DNA of 64,000 nt from NCBI RefSeq assembly GCF_900564145.1, contig NZ_UOOB01000001.1, positions 1,800,754 to 1,864,753 on the forward strand, given 5' to 3'. This document shows positions 19,226 to 27,382 of this stretch, piece by piece. Source of the DNA: Comamonas sp. lk (GTDB lineage Bacteria > Pseudomonadota > Gammaproteobacteria > Burkholderiales > Burkholderiaceae_C). Below the pieces are notes generated by a model, which saw only the letters and a program-made list of their open reading frames with translations, was not told where the DNA came from and did no database searches. Every line of letters starts with the position of its first letter. Position 1 is the stretch's first letter. The position numbers were made by a program, and so were the translations under genes.

Positions 19226-19708
19226 ATGAGCGATCTGACCATCTTCCCCGCCGATCTGGCGGCCATGAGCATCGCCCAGCTGGTGGCGCTGCCGATCAAC
19301 GATTTCGTCGCTGCCGAGCGCAATGTCGACGAGGCCACTGCTTACCTCAAGCAGCTGCGCGTCAAGCTGGATGCTGCCAAGCTCCAGCGCTACGGCGAGC
19401 AGGCCCGTAGCGCGCTACGGGATTCCGGCCGCGACTTCGGCACCGCCCACGTCAGCGACGGTGCGCTGCACGTCAAGTACGAGCTCCCCAAAAAGGTGAC
19501 CTGGAGCCAGACCATCCTCAAGGAGATGGCCGAGCGCATTGTCGCCTCGGGCGACAAGGTCGAGGACTACATCGACATCAAGTTGTCGGTATCCGAGTCC
19601 CGCTACACCAATTGGCCCACCGCGCTGCAGGAGCAGTTCGCCGCCGCGCGCACCGTCGAGGAAGGCAAGCCGACCATCACCCTGACGCTCGATGGGGGTG
19701 CCGCATGA
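19226..19708 (+). CDS. Hypothetical early protein
   Basis: A 160-residue protein beginning MSDLTIFPADLAAMSIAQL. A helical N-terminus (AERNVDEATAYLKQLRVKLDAAK) precedes a more mixed region (VKYELPKKVTWSQTILKEM). Small proteins of this type commonly sit ahead of the AAA ATPase in phage recombination modules. Its stop overlaps the start of the next gene by 4 bp. No function can be assigned. Confidence 0.8.
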   Translation: MSDLTIFPADLAAMSIAQLVALPINDFVAAERNVDEATAYLKQLRVKLDAAKLQRYGEQARSALRDSGRDFGTAHVSDGALHVKYELPKKVTWSQTILKEMAERIVASGDKVEDYIDIKLSVSESRYTNWPTALQEQFAAARTVEEGKPTITLTLDGGAA

Positions 19709-20553
19709 AAATGCTCCCCATTGTGTCCGCCGTCGAGCGGATGGCCGAGCGCAAGGGCGTGAAGTTGCTGATGCTGGGCAAGTCCGGCATCGGCAAGACC
19801 ACGCGACTCAAAGACCTCGACCCTGCCACCACGCTGTTCCTCGACATCGAGGCCGGTGACTTGGCGGTGGCCGACTGGCCGGGTGACACCATCCGTCCGG
19901 ACTCGTGGCCAGAGAGCCGCGACTTCTTCGTGTTCCTTGCGGGCCCGGACAAGTCGCTGCCGCCGGAGAGCGCCTTCTCGCAGGCGCACTACGACCACGT
20001 CATCGAGAAGTTTGGCGACCCGGCGCAACTCGACCGCTACCAAACCTTCTTCCTCGACTCGATCACCCAGCTGTCCCGCCAGTGCTTCGCGTGGTGCAAG
20101 ACGCAGCCGGGTGCCGTCAGCGACCGCTCCGGTAAGCCCGACCTGCGCGCGGCCTATGGCCTGCTCGGCCAGGAAATGATCAGCGCATTGACCCACTTGC
20201 AGCACGCACGCGGCAAGAACGTGGTGTTCGTGGCGATCCTCGACGAACGCCTCGATGACTACAACCGCAAGGTGTTCGTCCCGCAGATCGAAGGCAGCAA
20301 AACCAGCCTGGAGCTGCCCGGCATCGTGGATGAGGTCGTGACGCTGGCCGAGATCAAGGCCGAGGACGGCAGTACCTACCGCGCCTTCGTCACCCACACC
20401 GTCAACCCCTACGGCTTTCCGGCCAAAGACCGCAGCGGTCGTCTCGACCTGCTGGAGCCGCCGCATCTCGGCGCGCTCATCGCCAAGTGCGCGGGCGCAT
20501 CCGCCGCGCCCACCGCCTCGACCGCCCCCGCACAAACCGAATCTCAGGAGTAA
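19705..20553 (+). CDS. Phage AAA ATPase, Sak4/RecA-like
   Basis: A 282-residue ATPase of the AAA_24 type. The Walker A loop is LGKSGIGKTT near residues 22-31, and a Walker B-like FFLDSITQL follows near residue 117. Phage proteins with this fold (Sak4-like) pair complementary single strands during recombination. The next gene may supply an ssDNA-binding partner and a Cas4-like nuclease lies downstream, which fits a recombination set. The start overlaps the upstream stop. Confidence 0.78.
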   Translation: MKMLPIVSAVERMAERKGVKLLMLGKSGIGKTTRLKDLDPATTLFLDIEAGDLAVADWPGDTIRPDSWPESRDFFVFLAGPDKSLPPESAFSQAHYDHVIEKFGDPAQLDRYQTFFLDSITQLSRQCFAWCKTQPGAVSDRSGKPDLRAAYGLLGQEMISALTHLQHARGKNVVFVAILDERLDDYNRKVFVPQIEGSKTSLELPGIVDEVVTLAEIKAEDGSTYRAFVTHTVNPYGFPAKDRSGRLDLLEPPHLGALIAKCAGASAAPTASTAPAQTESQE

Positions 20554-20558
20554 TCGCC

Positions 20559-21200
20559 ATGAACAGCCAATCCACCAGCAGCAACTGGAACGACTTCAAC
20601 GACGCCGAATCGCAGCAGTCCGGCTTTGATCTGATCCCCAAGGGCACTGTTGTTCCGGTGCGCATGACCCTCAAGCCAGGCGGGTATGACGATCCGTCGC
20701 AGGGCTGGGGCGGCGGCTACGCCACTGAGTCCTTCGAAACAGGCTCGGTCTACCTCGCCGCCGAATTCGTGGTCACCGCTGGCGACCACGCCAAACGCAA
20801 GATGTGGTCGAACATTGGCCTGCACTCCAAGAAGGGCCCGACCTGGGGTCAGATGGGGCGCAGCTTCATCCGCGCCGCGCTCAACAGCGCTCGCAACGTC
20901 CACCCACAGGACAACAGCCCGCAGGCTGCGGCAGCGCGCCGCATCCAAGGCTTCCACGAACTGGATGGCCTTGAGTTCCTCGCCCGCGTCGACATCGAGA
21001 AGGACGGCAAGGGCCAGGACCGCAACGTGGTCAAAGTGGCGGTCGAGCCCGATCACCCCGACTACGCCAAGTTGATGGGCGTGCCGACCAAGGCTTCAGG
21101 CGGCGGCACTTCCGGCGCACCGACGCAGGCAGCACCCGCTTACCAGGCCCCGGCTCAGCAACGCGCACCCGTGACGGGCAAACCGTCGTGGGCGCAGTGA
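20559..21200 (+). CDS. DUF669-like phage protein, possible ssDNA-binding protein
   Basis: A 213-residue protein starting MNSQSTSSNWNDFNDAESQQ. Features include DLIPKGTVVPVRM near residue 25, a core beta region (SVYLAAEFVVTAGDHAKRKMW), then DGLEFLARVDIEKDG and a Gly/Ala/Gln/Pro-rich flexible tail ending KPSWAQ. This layout is typical of phage proteins found beside AAA_24 ATPases that bind ssDNA. The function rests on context. Confidence 0.7.
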   Translation: MNSQSTSSNWNDFNDAESQQSGFDLIPKGTVVPVRMTLKPGGYDDPSQGWGGGYATESFETGSVYLAAEFVVTAGDHAKRKMWSNIGLHSKKGPTWGQMGRSFIRAALNSARNVHPQDNSPQAAAARRIQGFHELDGLEFLARVDIEKDGKGQDRNVVKVAVEPDHPDYAKLMGVPTKASGGGTSGAPTQAAPAYQAPAQQRAPVTGKPSWAQ

Positions 21201-21211
21201 GGGAGGTCGCC

Positions 21212-22066
21212 ATGAATGCATCCATCCTCACTGCCAGCCACTACGGCGTTGTGCGATTCGGCGACCTGCAATGCGAGGCCGTCGTCCTGAATGGCGGCGA
21301 GCGCGGCTATGTCCGTCGCCAGCTCATGAAGTTGCTGGGTTTTGCCGAGCGCCAAAGGGGTGACCGTTTTGCCGGTTTTCTGCGGGAAATCGCGCCTAAC
21401 TCATTGTCATCATTGAATAAACAAGAGGCGACAATTCTGCTGCCGTCGGGCCAAAAGGCTCAGTTCTTCCCCGCCGGCATCATTGCCGACGTCGCATCGG
21501 CGGTCGTCAACGCCGCCATCGACGGCACGCTGCACAAAGCACGGCGGGGCATCGTCCCCAACTGCATGAAGATCATGCGGGCGCTGGCTACCACCGGCGA
21601 GGTCGCGCTGATCGACGAGGCCACTGGCTACCAGCACCACCGCGCACCGGATGCGCTGCAGGAGCTGATCTCCAAGTTGCTGCGCCAGTCCTGCGCATCG
21701 TGGGAGCGCCGTTTCCACCCGGACTACTACCGCGCCATCTATCGGTTGTTCGGCTGGAAGTACCAGGGCCACGACCAGAACCCTCCGCACGTCGTCGGCC
21801 AGATCACACTGCGCTGGGTCTACGGGCCGGTGCTGCCAGAAGACTTGCTGGGCGAGATCCGCAATCGCAAGGGCATCTCGCAGAAGCACCACCAGTGGCT
21901 GTCCGATCAGGGACTCGCGCATTTGGAATCGCAGATTCACGCGGTCACGGCGATTGCGCGCAGTTCGATGAGCTATCCCGACTTCAAGCGCCGCTGCGAG
22001 GCCGCCTTTGCTGGCGCTGCCCTGCAGTTGGGCCTGCTGCTCGATGAACTCGAGGAGGGGGCGTGA
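21212..22066 (+). CDS. P63C domain protein
   Basis: A 284-residue protein. The C-terminal half matches the P63C domain: YYRAIYRLFGWKYQG, then VVGQITLRWVYGPVLPEDLL and LLGEIRNRKG. The N-terminal half (VVRFGDLQCEAVVLNGGERG, RQLMKLLGF) resembles the phage antirepressor-type domain usually joined to it. It may be an antirepressor; no biochemical role is established that I know of. Around 21405-21430 the bases are unusually AT-rich within the gene. It begins 11 bp after the previous stop. Confidence 0.75.
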   Translation: MNASILTASHYGVVRFGDLQCEAVVLNGGERGYVRRQLMKLLGFAERQRGDRFAGFLREIAPNSLSSLNKQEATILLPSGQKAQFFPAGIIADVASAVVNAAIDGTLHKARRGIVPNCMKIMRALATTGEVALIDEATGYQHHRAPDALQELISKLLRQSCASWERRFHPDYYRAIYRLFGWKYQGHDQNPPHVVGQITLRWVYGPVLPEDLLGEIRNRKGISQKHHQWLSDQGLAHLESQIHAVTAIARSSMSYPDFKRRCEAAFAGAALQLGLLLDELEEGA

Positions 22067-22563
22067 AATGCTGGGTCTGCAAACGACAGGCTCGGGGCTA
22101 CGGCCACACCGACAACCGCCACGGTGTGGGCGATCCCCGGCGTTACCCCATCGACTGGGTGTTCTGTTCGCGTCGCTGCCAGGAGGCGTTTCACGCGCTG
22201 TACGGCAACTGGCAACGGGCCAAGGAAGGTCGCATCGACAAGATGGAGGTCGCCATGATCGATCCGTCTGATGTCGAACTGGCCGCAATGCGCCATTGCC
22301 TCAAAGCCTTCGGTGAGGCAGCGGGCGAGATCGGTTTCACCAAGCCGCTGGGCGACTACTCAGAAACCGAGGCCCTGCGGGTGATCGATGCCATCGTCAC
22401 CTGCTGGTCGGACGCGATGGTCGCGCACCACGAGGCTACCAAGTACCCGCCGGTGCGGGGGATGACCCCTGCACCCGATCCGCTGGCACCCGACGTCGCC
22501 AATCCGTTCGCGGATCTGGAGGACGACCTGCCCTGGGAAGAGCCGAAGGGGAAGAAGCCATGA
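22063..22563 (+). CDS. Small zinc-binding phage protein (DUF6511-like)
   Basis: A 166-residue protein with an N-terminal zinc site: CWVCKRQARG and, about 30 residues later, VFCSRRCQEAFHALY. The rest is helical with an acidic C-terminus (ADLEDDLPWEEP). The start overlaps the upstream stop by 4 bp and the end overlaps the next start by 4 bp. Function unknown; similar proteins accompany P63C genes in phages. Confidence 0.75.
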   Translation: MKCWVCKRQARGYGHTDNRHGVGDPRRYPIDWVFCSRRCQEAFHALYGNWQRAKEGRIDKMEVAMIDPSDVELAAMRHCLKAFGEAAGEIGFTKPLGDYSETEALRVIDAIVTCWSDAMVAHHEATKYPPVRGMTPAPDPLAPDVANPFADLEDDLPWEEPKGKKP

Positions 22564-23294
22564 TGGACTTCAACTCCACTTCAAGCATCTCGGGTCAGAT
22601 CACTGCGCTGGTCGACGCGGGGATGCACAGGGCTCGCGCCCAGCAGTCCGAGCGCCAGTACCTCGGGGCCTCGCGTCTCGGCGTGGCCTGCGAGCGCGCG
22701 CTGCAGTTCGAGTACGCCAAGGCGCCTATCGACTACGGACGGGATATTCCGGGCCGGATGCTGCGCATCTTCGAGCGTGGCCACGTCATGGAGGACTGCA
22801 TGGTCACGTGGCTTCGGGACGCAGGTTTTGACCTGCGCACCCGAAAGGCCGACGGCGAGCAGTTCGGATTCTCGGTGGCCGATGGTCGCCTGCAGGGCCA
22901 CGTCGACGGCGTCATTGTAGGGGGTCCGGAGGGCTTCGCTTACCCCGCGCTCTGGGAATGCAAGTGCCTTGGCAACAAGTCCTGGAGCGACCTTGAGAAA
23001 AAGGGCTTGGCCATCTCCAAGCCCATCTACGCCGCGCAAGTGGCGATCTACCAAGCCTATCTCGAACTGCACGAGCACCCGGCGATCTTCACGGCGCTCA
23101 ACGCCGACACGATGGAGATCTACACCGAGCTCGTGCCATTTGACGCGGCGCTTGCCCAGCGCATGTCGGATCGGGCGGTGAAGGTCATCACGGCGACCGA
23201 GGCAGGCGAACTGCTACCACGCGCCTTCCACGACTCGACCCACTTCGAATGCCGGATGTGCGCTTGGCAAGACCGCTGCTGGAGGACGACATGA
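22560..23294 (+). CDS. Cas4/RecB-like PD-(D/E)XK nuclease
   Basis: A 244-residue nuclease. Active-site motifs are GRLQGHVDGVIV (Asp) and ALWECKCLG (E-x-K), the pattern of RecB-family exonucleases. A C-terminal C-x2-C-x5-C (ECRMCAWQDRCW) together with an N-terminal Cys (RLGVACERA) could hold an iron-sulfur cluster as in Cas4 and AddB. It probably supplies the 5'-3' resection for the ATPase and partner encoded upstream. Overlaps both neighbours by 4 bp. Confidence 0.82.
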   Translation: MMDFNSTSSISGQITALVDAGMHRARAQQSERQYLGASRLGVACERALQFEYAKAPIDYGRDIPGRMLRIFERGHVMEDCMVTWLRDAGFDLRTRKADGEQFGFSVADGRLQGHVDGVIVGGPEGFAYPALWECKCLGNKSWSDLEKKGLAISKPIYAAQVAIYQAYLELHEHPAIFTALNADTMEIYTELVPFDAALAQRMSDRAVKVITATEAGELLPRAFHDSTHFECRMCAWQDRCWRTT

Positions 23295-23536
23295 GCAACG
23301 ACACGCAATTCATCGGATGTGTCGAACCAATGATCGACGCCAAGCAGGCCGCTGCCGCACTACGCCTGCCGTACTACTGGTTCGCCGACCCGCAGATGCG
23401 CAGCAAGTACAAGATTCCCCACTACCTGATGGGCGGTCTGGTGCGCTATCGGCCATCCGAACTGTCTGCGTGGGCAGCCCGCAGCACCGCCGCGCAAGGG
23501 CGCACCGGTAACGCCGATGGTGAGGAGGCCGAATGA
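23291..23536 (+). CDS. Small helix-turn-helix-like protein
   Basis: An 81-residue protein with DAKQAAAALRLPYYWFADPQ, MRSKYKIPHYLMGGLVRY and RPSELSAWAAR, the layout of excisionase-type DNA-binding domains. Start at 23291, overlapping the nuclease stop. It may load or place the primase-helicase that overlaps its end. Confidence 0.65.
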   Translation: MSNDTQFIGCVEPMIDAKQAAAALRLPYYWFADPQMRSKYKIPHYLMGGLVRYRPSELSAWAARSTAAQGRTGNADGEEAE

Positions 23537-25833
23537 CTCTCGACTTCAACGACGTCGCGCCACTGCCCGACCCCAACCGCCGCACCCTCAGCGATGCCGA
23601 ACGCGAAGAACTGCGTGCTGAACTGCTCGCGCGTCTTGAATCCGTTCTGATCACCTTGTTTCCTGCGGGCAAGAAGCGCCGGGGCAAGTTCCTGATCGGC
23701 GACGTGCTGGGCAGTCCCGGCGACAGCCTCGAGGTGGTGCTCGATGGCGAGAAGGCCGGACTGTGGACGGATCGAGCCACTGGCGATGGCGGCGACATCT
23801 ATGCACTGATCGCCGCGCACCTTGGTATCGACGTGCTGAACGACTTTCCGCGCGTGCTCGACGCCGCAGCCGATCTGCTCGGACGCTCGCGTTCCGCACC
23901 AGTACGCAAGGCCAGCAAGAAGGACGTGCCGGTCGACGAACTCGGCCCCGCCACCGCGAAGTGGGACTATCTCGACGCCCAAGGCCATCTCATCGCCGTT
24001 GTCTACCGCTATGACCCGCCCGGGCAGAAGAAGCAGTTCCGGCCCTGGGATGCCAAGCGGCGCAAGATGGCACCGCCCGACCCGCGTCCGCTCTACAACC
24101 AGCCAGGGATGACCAGTGCCGCGCAGGTGGTGCTGGTCGAGGGCGAGAAATGCGCGCAGGCCCTGATCGACGCGGGCATCGTGGCCACCACGGCAATGCA
24201 CGGGGCGAACGCTCCGGTCGATAAAACCGACTGGTCGCCGCTGTCCGGCAAGGCTGTGCTGATCTGGCCCGACCGCGACAAACCGGGCTGGGAGTACGCC
24301 ACGCAGGCGGCACAGGCGATCTTGTCGGCGGGAGCCAAATCCTGCCGCGTCCTCTATCCGCCCGAAGAAGCCGCCGAGGGCTGGGACGTGGCGGACGCCA
24401 TCGCCGAGGGCTTCGATGTCGCCACCTTCCTCACCCACGGCCCACGTTTGCAGATGCACGACGTGGCCGATGACGTTGATCCGGTCGTCAGCAGCGACGA
24501 ATCCGTCTGGGGTACGGAGGACGCGCTGGCGCTGTCCTTCACGCGCCGCTACCACCGCGACTGGCGCTACGTGGCTGGCTGGGGAAAGTGGCTGGTGTGG
24601 GACGGGCAACGCTGGCGCACCGAGGATACGCTGGCGGCCACGGACTTGATCCGTAGCGTCTGCCGCCAGACGGCTGTGCGCGCCGACAACCCCAAGGTTG
24701 CTGCCAAATTGGCCAGCGCAGGAACGGTCGGCGGTGTGGAACGCCTGGCGCGCGCTGACCGCAGGCACGCGGCCACCACCGACGAATGGGATGCAGATCC
24801 GTGGCTGCTCAACACGCCAGGCGGTGTGGTCGATCTCAAGACAGGCCGGATGCGCCCGCACGAGCGCGCCGACCGGATGACCAAGATCACCACAGCCACG
24901 CCCAGCGGCGACTGCCCGACCTGGAGGCAGTTCATCGACGAGGTCACTGGTGGCGACAAGGAGCTGCAGTCCTACCTGCAACGGATGGTCGGTTACGCGC
25001 TGACCGGGTCGACGCAAGAGCACGCGCTGTTTTTCCTGTACGGCACAGGCGCTAACGGCAAGTCGGTGTTCGTCAACACGCTGGCCACCATCCTGGGTGA
25101 TTACGCGACCAACGCGCCGATGGACACGTTCATGGAAACGCGCACCGACCGGCACCCGACCGATATGGCGGGACTGCGCGGCGCGCGCTTCGTGGCGGCC
25201 ATCGAAACTGAACAGGGAAAACGTTGGGCCGAGTCCAAGCTCAAGAACCTCACCGGTGGCGACAAGATCTCAGCGCGCTTCATGCGCCAGGACTTCTTCG
25301 AGTTCTTCCCGCAGTTCAAGTTGTTCGTGGCGGGCAACCACAAGCCCGCCATTCGCAATATCGACGAGGCGATGAAACGCAGGCTGCACCTGATCCCTTT
25401 CACGATCACCGTGCCGCCCGAGCGCCGCGACAAGAACCTGCAACAGAAGCTCCAGGCCGAACGTGACGGCATCCTCGCGTGGGCCGTGCAGGGCTGTCTC
25501 GACTGGCAGCGCCACGGACGACTCTCTCCACCGCAGCGCGTGGTGGACGCCACCGAGGAGTATTTCGAAGCCGAGGACGCCCTGGGCCGCTGGCTCGATG
25601 AGCGCTGCGTGCGCGAGGCCAACGCTAAGTCGCTGACCGCCGAGTTGTTCAACGACTGGAAACAGTGGGCGGAAGCCGCTGGCGAGTTTGTCGGCGCACA
25701 ACGCCGCTTTTCCGATCTGCTCATCACGCGCGGGTTGGACAAATGGCGCAACGGAATGGGCGTGCGCGGGTTTCAGGGCATTGGCCTCAAGCACCCACCG
25801 ACCCCTGCCTACACCCCTTACGCGGACGACTGA
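23533..25833 (+). CDS. P4-type primase-helicase
   Basis: A 766-residue replication protein. An N-terminal zinc-free primase-like part is followed by a TOPRIM-like segment (VVLVEGEKCAQALIDAG near residue 200, ALIWPDRDKPGWEYA). A D5_N-type region precedes the superfamily 3 helicase with Walker A GTGANGKSVFVNTLA near residue 505 and Walker B/sensor elements (FVAAIETEQGKRW, FKLFVAGNHKP). It would prime and unwind phage DNA. The stop at 25833 is followed by a 140-bp gap containing a large inverted repeat. Confidence 0.9.
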   Translation: MTLDFNDVAPLPDPNRRTLSDAEREELRAELLARLESVLITLFPAGKKRRGKFLIGDVLGSPGDSLEVVLDGEKAGLWTDRATGDGGDIYALIAAHLGIDVLNDFPRVLDAAADLLGRSRSAPVRKASKKDVPVDELGPATAKWDYLDAQGHLIAVVYRYDPPGQKKQFRPWDAKRRKMAPPDPRPLYNQPGMTSAAQVVLVEGEKCAQALIDAGIVATTAMHGANAPVDKTDWSPLSGKAVLIWPDRDKPGWEYATQAAQAILSAGAKSCRVLYPPEEAAEGWDVADAIAEGFDVATFLTHGPRLQMHDVADDVDPVVSSDESVWGTEDALALSFTRRYHRDWRYVAGWGKWLVWDGQRWRTEDTLAATDLIRSVCRQTAVRADNPKVAAKLASAGTVGGVERLARADRRHAATTDEWDADPWLLNTPGGVVDLKTGRMRPHERADRMTKITTATPSGDCPTWRQFIDEVTGGDKELQSYLQRMVGYALTGSTQEHALFFLYGTGANGKSVFVNTLATILGDYATNAPMDTFMETRTDRHPTDMAGLRGARFVAAIETEQGKRWAESKLKNLTGGDKISARFMRQDFFEFFPQFKLFVAGNHKPAIRNIDEAMKRRLHLIPFTITVPPERRDKNLQQKLQAERDGILAWAVQGCLDWQRHGRLSPPQRVVDATEEYFEAEDALGRWLDERCVREANAKSLTAELFNDWKQWAEAAGEFVGAQRRFSDLLITRGLDKWRNGMGVRGFQGIGLKHPPTPAYTPYADD

Positions 25834-25852
25834 CCCCATGAAAACCACGCGG

Positions 25853-25948
25853 TCTGACGCAGCTGACGCAGTTTGTCGTAACTCCTACGCGTGCGCGTGT
25901 GCGCGCGCCTCATGGGGAGTTTCGTCACGAAGTGTCAGCTGCGTCAGA
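25853..25948. repeat. 15-bp inverted repeat with internal tandem repeat
   Basis: TCTGACGCAGCTGAC at 25853-25867 is the exact reverse complement of 25934-25948, separated by 66 bp. The left arm also holds CTGACGCAG twice in tandem (25854-25871). The interval has alternating G/C/T bases (GCGTGCGCGTGTGCGCGCGC). It falls between the primase-helicase and the RuvC-like gene, and is a plausible replication origin or regulatory structure. Confidence 0.6.
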
Positions 25949-25973
25949 TCTGCACCGGATAAGGACTGACACC

Positions 25974-26450
25974 ATGACCACGAGCATCCTCGCCCTCGAT
26001 CTGGGCACCACCACCGGCTGGGCACTGCGCGGCAGCGACGGCCATATCACGAGCGGCTCCGAGAGCTTCCGGCCGCAGCGCTTCGAAGGCGGCGGAATGC
26101 GCTTCCTGCGCTTCAAACGCTGGCTCACCGAACTGAAGGCCGTCACCAGCGGCATCGACTGCCTGCACTTCGAGGAGGTACGTCGCCACGTCTCGACCGA
26201 TGCTGCCCACGCCTACGGCGGTTTCCTTGCCACGCTCACCGCCTGGTGCGAACACCACCAGATCCCGTACCAAGGCGTGCCCGTCGGCACAATCAAGAAG
26301 CACGCTACGGGCAAGGGCAACGCTGGCAAGGACGATGTGATCGCTTCTGTCACCGCGCGCGGGCACGCGCCTGTCGACGACAACGAGGCCGATGCCCTGG
26401 CGCTGCTGCACTGGGCGATCCAGCATCACGACGACGTCCAGGAGGTGTGA
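25974..26450 (+). CDS. RuvC-like Holliday junction nuclease
   Basis: A 158-residue RNase H-fold protein. It begins ILALDLGTTTGWALRG with the first Asp at residue 9, has LHFEEVRRH for the second acidic site, and ends VDDNEADALALLHWA with the final acidic pair, as in phage RuvC homologues. It would cut branched replication or recombination intermediates before packaging. An in-frame ATG at 25899 lies inside the inverted repeat and lacks a ribosome site. Confidence 0.85.
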   Translation: MTTSILALDLGTTTGWALRGSDGHITSGSESFRPQRFEGGGMRFLRFKRWLTELKAVTSGIDCLHFEEVRRHVSTDAAHAYGGFLATLTAWCEHHQIPYQGVPVGTIKKHATGKGNAGKDDVIASVTARGHAPVDDNEADALALLHWAIQHHDDVQEV

Positions 26451-26451
26451 C

Positions 26452-26655
26452 GTGAAAGTTCCCACACCCCAGTACCGCTGCCCCCTCGGGCGGCTGCAAC
26501 CCCAGGCCACCGATCTGGACGCCATCAAGGAACGTGGCTGGCGTGATCAGCACATCCTGGTGGTCAACGCATCCGATGAACGTCTGGACTTCATCGAGCG
26601 AGAGATCGTGCGCCGCATTGGCGAACGTTTGTACGGAGGGGCTCGTCATGGCTGA
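26452..26655 (+). CDS. Small hypothetical protein
   Basis: A 67-residue protein. The GTG at 26452 is chosen because GGAGGTG lies 5 bp upstream. Sequence begins MKVPTPQYRCPLGRLQPQ and is rich in charged residues (DERLDFIEREIVRRIGERLY). No domain recognised. Its end overlaps the next start by 8 bp. Confidence 0.6.
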   Translation: MKVPTPQYRCPLGRLQPQATDLDAIKERGWRDQHILVVNASDERLDFIEREIVRRIGERLYGGARHG

Positions 26656-27064
26656 ATGGACGATTGAGGATGTGGCGGCCCGCTTCGAGGAGGCCGCCAG
26701 CACCGGACGACGCCTGCCCCCTGTGCGTGTGCAGGGCTACTTCAACACGTGGCCTGTCATCGTGCGCAAGGAGTGGGAGACGTTCGCAGCCGACGAGCAC
26801 GTCTATCGACCGTTCCCACCGACACCCGACGCCATCGACCGGATGCTGGAGACGATGAAGTGGGTGCAGTGGTTGGAGATCGAGCAGCGCCACCTTGTGT
26901 GGATGCGCGCCAAGCGCTACGGCTGGCGAGACATCACGATCCGCTTTGCCTGCGACCGCACGACGGCGTGGCGTCGCTGGCAGCGGGCGCTGGAAATCGT
27001 GGCCGAGAAGCTCAACAGCGAAGGCATCCGTGCGCCTTCCAAAATCGTAGGCCAAGCAGGGTAA
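26648..27064 (+). CDS. DUF6362-like phage protein
   Basis: A 138-residue protein. A conserved core reads RVQGYFNTWPVIVRKEWETF, then MKWVQWLEIEQRHLVWMRAK and YGWRDITIRFACDRTTAWRRW; the last part looks like a sigma-like or transposase-type helix-turn-helix. Proteins of this type occur in prophage early regions. It is the last gene before a 318-bp regulatory gap. Confidence 0.7.
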   Translation: MAEWTIEDVAARFEEAASTGRRLPPVRVQGYFNTWPVIVRKEWETFAADEHVYRPFPPTPDAIDRMLETMKWVQWLEIEQRHLVWMRAKRYGWRDITIRFACDRTTAWRRWQRALEIVAEKLNSEGIRAPSKIVGQAG

Positions 27065-27249
27065 TGCTTGCCGCGTTTGTCCTTCGTTTCCTGCGTTTGT
27101 CCCTTTTGACGCTGGCCGAGGCTGCAACAAATCACCCCGGTCAGGGGTAGTATTTCAGCTATCTTCTGGACAGCGGTGACGGTTGAGGAAGTGGCCCAAG
27201 GCAAAAGGGGTCCTTCCTGGCCAAAACCCAATGCGGGGGGCGACAGCGC

Positions 27250-27319
27250 GACGCTTTTTTAGCGTCAGGGTGCGAACCAAGGTTCGCACGGTTCGCAGTT
27301 CGCACCCCGTCAGTTCGCA
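27250..27319. promoter_or_regulatory. Cluster of GTTCGCA repeats before the methyltransferases
   Basis: The gap 27065-27382 has no gene. It holds a small hairpin (GACGCT / AGCGTC, 27250-27266) and then five copies of a GTTCGCA half-site: TGCGAACC at 27271 inverted, GGTTCGCA at 27281 and 27290, AGTTCGCA at 27297 and 27312. The first two form an 8-bp inverted repeat with 2 bp between. This is the arrangement of a multi-site operator or iteron array. Confidence 0.55.
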
Positions 27320-27330
27320 CCAACCACACC

Positions 27331-27364
27331 AACCCGCCCACGGTTTTCCGTCGGCGGGTTTTCC
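27331..27364 (+). terminator. Intrinsic terminator just before the methyltransferase pair
   Basis: AACCCGCCCACGG pairs with CCGTCGGCGGGTT across a TTTT loop with one mismatch, followed by TTCC. It closes the early operon 18 bp before the methyltransferase TTG start, so the methyltransferases either have their own promoter or depend on antitermination. Confidence 0.7.
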
Positions 27365-27382
27365 ATTTCTGGGACGCCAATT

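Noticed and set aside
23446..25155. A 569-codon minus-strand frame opposite the primase-helicase
   Set aside because: The plus-strand gene has clear TOPRIM and helicase motifs; the antisense frame has none.
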